Shown: piece after piece, positions 1 through 5,330 of the stretch
How the letters are laid out: the number at the start of each line of letters is the position of its first letter
Numbering within the stretch: the stretch's first letter is position 1
DNA from: Actinomycetota bacterium
GTDB taxonomy: Bacteria; Actinomycetota; Thermoleophilia; Gaiellales; Gaiellaceae
Direction: 5' to 3'
Assembly: GCA_005883235.1 (NCBI GenBank)
Contig: VAYE01000015.1
Location: 1 to 7,364, forward strand
DNA: 7,364 nucleotides
The notes under the pieces: generated by a model
Databases searched by the model: none
What the model was told of the DNA's origin: nothing
Seen by the model: only the letters and a program-made list of their open reading frames with translations
Program-made: the position numbers and the translations under genes

Positions 1-291
1 GTTGCTCTGGGTGACGTCCCCAGAGCCGCCGCCGCCACAGCAGCTGTTGCCGCTGGTGGAGACCGGTGCATTGGTGTTCGATTGCACACCGGGTGCCGAG
101 GTCGCGTCCGAGTTGGCGTTCTGATCGACGCTGTTCGTCGCCGACTGGACCTGGTCCGAGCTCTGCGTTTGCGGGCTCGAACTCGTGGTCGTGGTCGGCA
201 GCGTCGGTGGGCTACCCGCGAGAGCGGGCCCCGCACAGATCGCCAGCACGAGTGCGATGGTGGCGCCCAGCGATGCTAGGCATCGTTTCAT
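1..291 (-). CDS. Secreted Asn/Gln/Ser/Thr-rich protein, N-terminal part (runs off the window)
   Basis: An open frame starts at an ATG (291-289) and continues for 97 codons to the window edge without a stop, so the C-terminus is missing. The first 25 or so residues form a clear Sec signal peptide: MKR, a hydrophobic core (about 9-21) and a likely signal peptidase I site after PALA (residue 25). The mature part is low-complexity and polar: a Thr/Ser stretch (about 34-39), then Gln/Asn/Asp/Ser-rich sequence with short motifs such as VQS, DQNAN, QSNTN and TQSN. A GNSCCGGGGSG element lies at 81-91. The composition suggests a surface or extracellular structural protein, with Asn/Gln repeats perhaps continuing beyond the edge; this is inference and I recognise no family. 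AAGAGA about 9 bases before the ATG could be a weak ribosome binding site. It is separated from the gene upstream by a strong hairpin, so it is probably transcribed separately. Confidence 0.72.
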   Translation of the reverse strand, partial: MKRCLASLGATIALVLAICAGPALAGSPPTLPTTTTSSSPQTQSSDQVQSATNSVDQNANSDATSAPGVQSNTNAPVSTSGNSCCGGGGSGDVTQSN

Positions 292-336
292 CGCGATTGA
301 TCTCTTTTTCGTCTTCGATTACTAGAGCGTTTCGAA

Positions 337-366
337 CGGCGCCTGGTCGAGCCGGACCAGGGGCCG
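337..366 (-). terminator. Strong hairpin between the two surface-protein genes, probable terminator
   Basis: Arms 337-348 and 355-366 pair over 12 positions (11 pairs and one mismatch, 341/362) around a 6-base loop (349-354). The inner 7 base pairs are perfect (CCTGGTC/GACCAGG). It starts 21 bases past the stop codon of the Ala/Pro-rich gene on the minus strand. No T-tract follows (the next bases read TTCGAAACGC), so it is not a classical intrinsic terminator. Tractless hairpins are common 3' of actinobacterial genes. A smaller 4-bp hairpin (375-386) lies between it and the stop codon. It could instead be a leader structure or operator of the downstream gene. Confidence 0.5.
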
Positions 367-386
367 ACAGGCAAGCCCAATGGGGC

Positions 387-1313
387 CTAGCCGGGGCGCT
401 CCAGTAAGAAGACGAACGCTGGCGACCGCCAACGGTCCGGTGTGGGCCGTAGCCTGCGGCCCAACCGCGGGGTTGCCAGCAACAATGCTGCGATCAGAGC
501 TGCGACGAGCAGCGCGGAGCCCGTAGACGTCGAGCTCGCGCCGCTGAGCGCGCTTCCGATCAAACTCGTCGAGTCGCTCGGCGGCGGCGGTACCGGCGTG
601 CCCCGGTCGACGGCGCCTACCGAGCGACCAGACGCCGAGGCGGCCTCCACCCCTCCGACAACCGACGTCGACGGAAGAGCGTGCGAGAAGAGCGCGAACG
701 CGATCGTCCTCGCCGCGGCGCCCGCAGGTTGCAGAGTGCGGAAGACTTCGATTCCGGCGACGCCACCCGGAGCCGAGCCAACCATCAACCTCGACCGAAC
801 GCTCAGCCCCGGGCTCACGGCGGAGGACGCGGACTTGGCGGTCGAGGCCGTGGCCGCGGTCGGCGCTGCCGCCCCACTGCCGCCCGAGGCCGTAGCGGAA
901 CCCGGCGTCGCAGCGGCGGAGGGCTGAGCGGCGCTCGGCGCGGCCTTCGCGACCGTGGCGCTTGCGTTCTGGACGGCACCCGTGGCGGTGGGCGCCGGTG
1001 CGGCCGACGTCACGGGAGTCGCCGGGGCGCTCGGAGTCGTCGGCACGCTCGCGACCGGAGCCGACGGGGCGCTCGGGGCCGCAGGCGCGGCCGGCACAGC
1101 CGGCACGCTCGGAGCAGCCGGCACGCTCGGTGCCGCAGGCGCCGCAGGCACAGCCGGTGCGCTCGGTACGGCAGGGGCCGCCGGCACCGAGACGCTGGGA
1201 GTGGCCGGCGGCGATACCGAGGGGCCTTCGGCCATCGCGACGCCGGTATGCGCGCAAGCCGCAAGCGCTGCGACTAGCGCCACACTCACTCTTCTCACCG
1301 TCGCCGACGTCAT
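387..1313 (-). CDS. Exported Pro/Ala-rich surface protein with C-terminal membrane anchor
   Basis: A 308-residue protein from the ATG at 1313 to the TAG at 387. This start is chosen because a textbook export signal follows it directly: Arg7-Arg8, then a hydrophobic stretch to about residue 20. The frame stays open upstream to 1406, but that part is not signal-like. Two processing routes are possible: a lipobox-like LAAC (17-20) or signal peptidase I cleavage after AMA (28). Residues 31-108 are a Pro/Ala/Ser/Val tract of APAVP/AAPSVP-like units, expected to be an extended, wall-spanning rod. Residues 110-260 are Ser/Ala/Thr-rich with a less simple patch near 168-215. A membrane helix (about 263-281) and an Arg-rich tail ending in LLERPG follow. 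From memory, similar tails (W..P.F..LLERPG) recur on surface proteins of Thermoleophilia; I have no family name. GAGGG directly abuts the ATG, which is unusually close. The gene has its own structured leader. Confidence 0.75.
   Translation of the reverse strand: MTSATVRRVSVALVAALAACAHTGVAMAEGPSVSPPATPSVSVPAAPAVPSAPAVPAAPAAPSVPAAPSVPAVPAAPAAPSAPSAPVASVPTTPSAPATPVTSAAPAPTATGAVQNASATVAKAAPSAAQPSAAATPGSATASGGSGAAAPTAATASTAKSASSAVSPGLSVRSRLMVGSAPGGVAGIEVFRTLQPAGAAARTIAFALFSHALPSTSVVGGVEAASASGRSVGAVDRGTPVPPPPSDSTSLIGSALSGASSTSTGSALLVAALIAALLLATPRLGRRLRPTPDRWRSPAFVFLLERPG
990..1223 (-). repeat. Coding low-complexity Pro/Ala/Val/Ser tract
   Basis: This segment encodes residues 31-108 of the surface protein. 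It is made of imperfect units of 3 to 9 codons, with Pro at nearly every third residue (APAVP, AAPSVP, SAPSAP). At DNA level the unit ccggcacgctcgg appears twice near 1099-1131, and gccgcaggc recurs alongside. Such tracts expand and contract by slippage, so length is likely to vary between strains. The same composition creates long spurious open frames on the opposite strand. Confidence 0.75.
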
Positions 1314-1453
1314 CCCTCGGTGGTTTGACTGACCGACACGCGGAACTTCAAAACCACCCGGGGTCAAAAAGATCGCTCTTTGCGGGTTTTTATCGTCCGC
1401 AAACACTGAGGAAGCGGCAATTGTAGGACCATGCGCGCGCGTGGAGCGGCGAG
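1314..1453 (-). promoter_or_regulatory. AT-richer structured 5' leader of the Ala/Pro-rich surface gene
   Basis: This 140-base gap is visibly richer in A/T than its surroundings and holds several inverted repeats. (A) 1397-1403/1379-1385, 7 bp, 11-base loop. (B) 1383-1387/1356-1360, 5 bp, enclosing a 5-bp stem 1377-1381/1368-1372 capped by a GCGA (GNRA-type) tetraloop. (C) 1351-1358/1319-1326, 8 perfect bp (GGTGGTTT/AAACCACC), 24-base loop, ending next to the GAGGG before the ATG. A and B share bases, and so do B and C, so B excludes both A and C. A TACAAT hexamer (1425-1420) could be a -10 box, giving a leader of about 95-100 bases, but I see no good -35. It does not match a riboswitch class I can name. 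Confidence 0.45.
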
Positions 1454-2089
1454 TCAGTGGTCGGCCAGGTGCTCGCGGACGGCGTAGAGCGCGGCCTGCG
1501 TCCGGTCGGTCACGCCGAGCTTCGCGAGGATGCTCGAGACGTGTGTCTTGACCGTGCGCTCGGCGATCCCGAGCTCGAGCGCGATTCGCTTGTTGGCGAG
1601 CCCGCGGCCGAGGAGCCGCAGCACGTCGACCTCACGTGGGGTCAGCACGTCGCGGTCGGCTTGGGGCTCGACGACCTCGCGGAGGACGCGCGCCGCGACC
1701 GCGGGGTGGAGGAGCGCCTCGCCGCGGTGGACGCGGCGAACGCCGTCGGCCAGCTCCTGCGGCTCGACGTCCTTCAGGAGGTACCCCGCGGCGCCGGCCT
1801 TCAGCGCCGGAATGACGTTCTCGTCCTCGGCGTAGCTCGTGAGCACGATCACCTTCGTCGCCGGGCTGGCCTCCCGGATCTGAGCGGCGGCCTCGATGCC
1901 GCCGCCGTCCGGCATGACGAGGTCGAGGAGCGCGACGTCGGGGCGGAGCTCCGTCGCGCGGGCGACGGCCTCGGCGCCGGTGGCGGCCTCCGCGACGACC
2001 TCCAGGTCGGGCTGCGTGGCGAAGAAGGTCTTGAGCCCCTGGCGCACGACGGGATGGTCGTCGGCGAGGAGGATCCTCAGGCGCTCCAT
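1454..2089 (-). CDS. NarL/LuxR-family response regulator transcription factor
   Basis: A 211-residue protein of normal length for the NarL/FixJ family. The receiver domain (about 4-120) has the acidic pair D10-D11, phospho-acceptor D56 (in ALLDLVMP), T84/S85 and K106, so it should be phosphorylatable. A LuxR-type helix-turn-helix follows (about 147-205: LTPREVDVLRLL, then NKRIALELGI, then TVKTHVSSILAKLGV), the DNA-contacting module of the family. It should act in the cytoplasm as a phosphorylation-dependent regulator; its targets cannot be read from sequence. The ATG overlaps the end of the receiver-cyclase gene by 13 bases and is preceded by GAGG four bases upstream, indicating translational coupling. 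The operon supplies no intact histidine kinase for it, because the upstream sensor lacks its phospho-acceptor segment, so its phosphate source is unclear. No convincing terminator was seen after the stop. Confidence 0.95.
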   Translation of the reverse strand: MERLRILLADDHPVVRQGLKTFFATQPDLEVVAEAATGAEAVARATELRPDVALLDLVMPDGGGIEAAAQIREASPATKVIVLTSYAEDENVIPALKAGAAGYLLKDVEPQELADGVRRVHRGEALLHPAVAARVLREVVEPQADRDVLTPREVDVLRLLGRGLANKRIALELGIAERTVKTHVSSILAKLGVTDRTQAALYAVREHLADH

Positions 2090-3018
2090 ACGACCTCGAA
2101 GAGCTGGTGCCGCCCCTTCAGGCCCTTGAGCTCGTGCGGCCCGCGGTCGCGGAACTCGAAACCGTCGTCGCCCACGAGGTGCCGCGTCACCTCCGAGACG
2201 AGGATCTCGCCGCCTCCCGCGGCGTCGGCGACGCGCGAGGCGACGAAGACGGCGCGCCCGAAGTAGCCACGCTCCTCGGCGATCACGTCACCGGTGTTGA
2301 GCCCGGCGCGGACGCGAACACGCGAGTCACTCTGAGCAAGCGCGCGCTGAATCCCGACCGCGCACCGGACGGCGCTGCGCGCGCTCGAGAAGGCGAGCAT
2401 GAACTTGTCGCCCTCGCGCTCCACCTCGATGCCTCCGGTGCGCTCGAGCGTTTCGCGGACGATCCGGTCGTGCTCGAGGAAGAGCTCGCGAGCCTGCTCG
2501 TCGCCGAGCCGCTCGACGAGCGGCGTCGAGCTTTCGATATCGGTGAAGAGAACAGTGACCGTTCCCTCGGGGCGAACGTGCTCGCCGTGGACGCGGCGGA
2601 GCACGCGCCGAGTGGCCTCGGTGCAGAGCACGGGATCCCCGCGAAACACGCTCCGGATCGCGTGCGCGATCTCTTCCGGACGGGTGTCCTTCGTGAGGAA
2701 TCCGGAGGCGCCCGCGGCGAGCGTCGGGAGGACGTGGTCCTCGTCATTGAAGGTCGAGAGGGCGAGGACCTTGACATCCGGCGCCTGCTCGCGGAGCGCT
2801 TCGGTGGCCGCAATTCCGTCGAGCTCCGGCATGACCAGATCCATGACGACCACGTCGGGCTGCAGCTCTCGCGCTTGGGCAATCGCGGCGCGGCCATTTT
2901 CGGCTTCGCCCACGACTTCGACGTCCTCGAGCAGATCGAGGAAAAGCCGCAGCCCATGCCGGACGACCTCGTGGTCGTCGGCGATCAGGACGCGGATCTT
3001 TTCCCCGTCGACTTTCAA
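2077..3018 (-). CDS. Receiver domain fused to a class III nucleotide cyclase homology domain
   Basis: A 313-residue, two-domain protein. The receiver (about 7-123) is complete: D14-D15, phospho-acceptor D60 (in VVMDLVMPELDG), S88/T89 and K110. In place of a helix-turn-helix, residues about 152-312 form a class III adenylate/guanylate cyclase homology domain: LFTDIESST with metal residue D160, the EREGDKFMLAF segment with second metal residue D204, RAGLNTGDV, then YFGRAVFVASR with R262. Family alignment from memory puts E200 at the purine-contacting Lys, G251 at the second specificity position and F258 at the transition-state Asn. Activity and substrate (ATP or GTP) are therefore uncertain, and it may be a regulatory pseudo-cyclase. 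The start is TTG at 3018, overlapping the sensor stop (TTGA); no ATG or GTG lies nearby and the ribosome site is weak, implying coupled translation. Phosphorylation of the receiver presumably controls the cyclase domain. Confidence 0.92.
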   Translation of the reverse strand: MKVDGEKIRVLIADDHEVVRHGLRLFLDLLEDVEVVGEAENGRAAIAQARELQPDVVVMDLVMPELDGIAATEALREQAPDVKVLALSTFNDEDHVLPTLAAGASGFLTKDTRPEEIAHAIRSVFRGDPVLCTEATRRVLRRVHGEHVRPEGTVTVLFTDIESSTPLVERLGDEQARELFLEHDRIVRETLERTGGIEVEREGDKFMLAFSSARSAVRCAVGIQRALAQSDSRVRVRAGLNTGDVIAEERGYFGRAVFVASRVADAAGGGEILVSEVTRHLVGDDGFEFRDRGPHELKGLKGRHQLFEVVWSA

Positions 3019-4028
3019 GCCTGAGATCCGAGGTCGATTTCCATCGTGACGGTGGTTCCGACCCTCGGCTCCGAGCGCACTTCCATTGCGCCGCCTATTT
3101 CCTCTGCGCGCTCGCGCATCGAGATGAGTCCGAGCCGTCGCCGTGCTTGTGGACCCTCCGCGTCGAAGCCGCAGCCGTCATCGTGGATCGTGACGCGTAG
3201 GTGGTTCCGTCTCTCCTCCAGATAGACGCGCACGTGCTCGGCGCCGGAGTGCTTGAGCGCGTTCGCAATCGCCTCCTGCGCGATTCGGAAGATCTCGCGC
3301 TGGACCGCTGCATCGGGCGAGCGTTGTGGCGCGCCGTCGAGCTTGAGCTCGATCTCCGTGCCGTACACGCGTCGCAGGACGTCGATGTGCTTCTGGAGCG
3401 TGACCGCGAGGCCGTCGGCGACGACGTCGCCCGGACGCAGCTCGAAGATGAGCGACCGCATCTCCGCCATCGCGCTCCGGTTCCGCTCCTCGACCACCGT
3501 CAGCTCGCGGCTCCGCTCGTAGAGCCGCGCGTTGTCGATCGCCACGGCGGCGTGGGCGGAGAGCGTTTCGATCAGCTCGAGGTCGGCGTCGCTGAAGACC
3601 GCGCCCCGCGGACCCTTCTTGTCGGTGAGATAGAAGGCGCCGATCACGTCGCCCTGCGAGGCGATCGGCACGCCGAGGAACGAGCGCATGTTCGGATGCT
3701 CGTCGGGCCAGCCCTCGAAGCGGGGGTGCTTCTGGATGTTGGGGAAGCGGTGGCTCTCGGCCGTCTCGAGCATCGCGCCGAGCAGCCCGTGCTGGCGCGG
3801 CAGCTCGCCGATCGCGTCGTACTGCTTCTGCGTCATCCCCGAGGTGATGAAGTGCGAGAACCCACCCTCGCCGTCGGGAACGCCGATCGCCGCGTAGCGC
3901 GCGCCGGCGAGCTGGCGCGCGGCGTCGGCGAGCTGCTCGAGCACGGGCTCGAAGCGGTGCTCGGCCGCGATCGTGACGACGACGTCGCTGACGGCGCCGA
4001 GTGCGCGGCTGTCGAGCGTCTCGGCCAT
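3015..4028 (-). CDS. GAF-domain sensor kinase-like protein, GHKL ATPase intact, H-box segment missing
   Basis: A 337-residue cytoplasmic protein with no membrane segment. A GAF domain (about 26-168) includes HPNMRSFLGVPI and ends AVAIDNARLYERS, resembling GAF domains of DevS/DosT-type sensors; the ligand cannot be predicted. Residues 176-184 (ELTVVEERN) match the start of a NarL-type HisKA_3 region. The expected ARELHD phospho-acceptor helix is absent: R184 is followed at once by SAMAEMRSLIFELRP, which normally lies tens of residues later. The GHKL ATPase domain (about 240-334) looks complete, with N-box N256, G1 box D284-G-C-G287 and a G2-like RLGLISMRERA. Relatives would autophosphorylate a histidine and pass phosphate to a receiver; here the classical acceptor is missing. 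The ATG at 4028 lies 18 bases after the RTX gene, without a clear ribosome site. The stop overlaps the receiver-cyclase start. Confidence 0.88.
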   Translation of the reverse strand: MAETLDSRALGAVSDVVVTIAAEHRFEPVLEQLADAARQLAGARYAAIGVPDGEGGFSHFITSGMTQKQYDAIGELPRQHGLLGAMLETAESHRFPNIQKHPRFEGWPDEHPNMRSFLGVPIASQGDVIGAFYLTDKKGPRGAVFSDADLELIETLSAHAAVAIDNARLYERSRELTVVEERNRSAMAEMRSLIFELRPGDVVADGLAVTLQKHIDVLRRVYGTEIELKLDGAPQRSPDAAVQREIFRIAQEAIANALKHSGAEHVRVYLEERRNHLRVTIHDDGCGFDAEGPQARRRLGLISMRERAEEIGGAMEVRSEPRVGTTVTMEIDLGSQA

Positions 4029-4046
4029 GCGTAGAACGATACGCCG

Positions 4047-5285
4047 CTACGTGCGGGAGACGATCTCGCAGTCCCGCGAGACCGTGTCGACCCTGTCCGC
4101 GAAGACTCGGTCGCGGCCGGGGCCGCAGCGGATGGTGTCGCGCGCGCCGTCGGCGGCGAGGATGGTGTCGGGACCGGGACCGCCGTCGAGATAGTCCCGC
4201 CCCGGCCCGCCGTCGAGCAGGTCGGCACCCGGCCCTCCGAAGAGCAGGTCGTCTCCTCTCCCGCCGTCGAGCTCGTTCCTTCGGCCGACGTCGAAGACGA
4301 CGTCACGGAAGTCGGAGACGCCCCAGTCAGCTGGGTACTGCGTCGCCCAGCGGCAGTGGAACGTCAGCCTCCGTACGCGTCCAGAGACCGTATCGAGCGT
4401 CCGGATCTCGCCGAGGTAGCCCCCCTGAAACGAGGCCGAGCTCGAGTACGCCAGCCGAGATCCGTCGGGCGACCACGAGGGGCGTTCGTTCGCCGCGAAC
4501 GGCCTGGTGTAGACCCGCAGCCCGGAGCCGTCCGGGCGCGAGACGGCGATCGCCGCCCCCGAGGCGTCGCCCTTGTAGCTGTACGCGAGTCGCGATCCGT
4601 CGGGCGACCAGGCGGGGTCGAATGCGACCAAGCCGCTGTCGTTCACCACGTGCTCGTGCCCGGCGAGGTCGCTCACGACGACCTCGGGGATCCGTCGGTC
4701 CGCGCCCTGCACGAGGCGGGTGAACGCGACCTGGCGGCCGTCGGGTGACCAGCTCGCGCCGAGCGGGTACGCCTTCTGCGCAAGTACACGCTCTCTCTTG
4801 CCGCTCGCATCGACGGCGACGAGCCGGAACCCAGCCCGTTTCCCGCGCACGAAGGCGATCGACCCGCCGTCGGGCGACCACGCCGGCGCGGCGAGCTCTT
4901 CCCCGCGCCGGCGCAGGAGCACACGCGGCCTCCCACCCGACACGCGGAGGACGAAGAGGCGGTCACGCTGCGTGTAGGCGAGCAGCTTCCCGTTCGGCGA
5001 CCAAGCGGGCCACTCGGCGGGCGAGGCGACGAGCTGACGCCGTCGCGCGGTCGCGGGATCGACGAGCCACAGCCCCACCCGACCGTCACGGCGTCCCGAA
5101 ACGAGGCTGGAGGTCGTGTATGCGACGTTCCGCCCGTCCGGCGACCAGGCCGGGTAGGCGTCCTCGAGCGCCGCGCGCGACCCGCAGCGAGCCACCCACG
5201 TCGCGCGCACCGGAGCTGTCCCGCCTCGCGCGGCGGCGGCCGCGAGCACGGCGAGCGCGGCGACTGCGAGCGGGCGTGCGACCAC
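4047..5285 (-). CDS. Secreted TolB-like beta-propeller with C-terminal RTX-type repeats
   Basis: A 412-residue protein starting at GTG 5285, the first start after an in-frame stop, without an obvious ribosome site. Residues 2-20 form a Sec signal (VARPLAVAALAVLAAAAA). Six PD40/WD40-like motifs of the form AWSPDG..(L/V)AY follow, at about 45-56, 93-104, 135-145, 178-188, 225-235 and 269-280, enough for a six-bladed TolB-type propeller. Residues about 338-375 hold four glycine/aspartate repeats (LDGGRGDDLLFGG, PGADLLDGG, PGRDYLDGG, PGPDTI), the calcium-binding beta-roll pattern of RTX proteins. The tail (about 383-411: DTIRCGPGRDRVFAD, DCEIV) has two cysteines (C387, C406) that may form a disulfide. 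It probably acts outside the membrane in binding or scaffolding; no catalytic motif was seen. It lies 45 bases after the ABC ATPase gene and 18 before the sensor gene, so co-transcription with the signalling genes is plausible. Confidence 0.9.
   Translation of the reverse strand: MVARPLAVAALAVLAAAAARGGTAPVRATWVARCGSRAALEDAYPAWSPDGRNVAYTTSSLVSGRRDGRVGLWLVDPATARRRQLVASPAEWPAWSPNGKLLAYTQRDRLFVLRVSGGRPRVLLRRRGEELAAPAWSPDGGSIAFVRGKRAGFRLVAVDASGKRERVLAQKAYPLGASWSPDGRQVAFTRLVQGADRRIPEVVVSDLAGHEHVVNDSGLVAFDPAWSPDGSRLAYSYKGDASGAAIAVSRPDGSGLRVYTRPFAANERPSWSPDGSRLAYSSSASFQGGYLGEIRTLDTVSGRVRRLTFHCRWATQYPADWGVSDFRDVVFDVGRRNELDGGRGDDLLFGGPGADLLDGGPGRDYLDGGPGPDTILAADGARDTIRCGPGRDRVFADRVDTVSRDCEIVSRT
4462..5147 (-). 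repeat. Six diverged copies of the WSPDG-coding motif
   Basis: The 14-base plus-strand signature ccgtcgggcgacca, or a close variant, occurs at 4462-4475, 4597-4610, 4738-4751, 4867-4880, 4990-5003 and 5134-5147. Spacing is about 123 to 144 bases, one per propeller blade. Two copies have one or two changes that preserve the protein motif and the copy at 4990 encodes WSPNG. These are coding repeats of the propeller gene, not independent elements. Confidence 0.85.
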
Positions 5286-5330
5286 GACTGGAGCGTAGGG
5301 CGGCGCTGTTAGAGAACCGTAGGCTCGAAG
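5286..5330 (-). other. Short intergenic gap between the ABC operon and the propeller gene
   Basis: These 45 bases separate the TAA of the second ATPase gene from the GTG of the propeller-RTX gene. I see no hairpin of note, no good promoter hexamers and no clear ribosome binding site. Read-through from the ABC operon into the signalling block cannot be excluded. Confidence 0.4.

Noticed and set aside
681..1277. Plus-strand Arg/Gly-rich frame opposite the Ala/Pro-rich gene
   Set aside because: It is a by-product of the Pro/Ala repeat DNA. The minus strand has the signal peptide, membrane helix and a leader.
1340..1410. Class I c-di-GMP (GEMM) riboswitch
   Set aside because: ACGATAA and GCAAAG fragments and a GNRA-capped stem are present, but the GCAAACC / GACGCAAAGCC order and the P1 helix are not, so I do not name a class.
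1420..1448. Housekeeping promoter for the Ala/Pro-rich gene
   Set aside because: TACAAT is a fair -10 hexamer, but no -35 lies at 16-19 bases (CGCTCC region), so it is mentioned only within the leader entry.
2107..3024. Plus-strand open frame of 305 codons opposite the receiver-cyclase gene
   Set aside because: It is complementary to a well-recognised two-domain protein and shows no family signature; this is typical of codon-bias shadows.
4026..4050. Small inverted repeats (GCGTA/TACGC, CGTAG/CTACG) before the sensor gene as a terminator or operator
   Set aside because: Only 5 bp, overlapping each other and the coding ends, in high-GC DNA; not distinguishable from chance.
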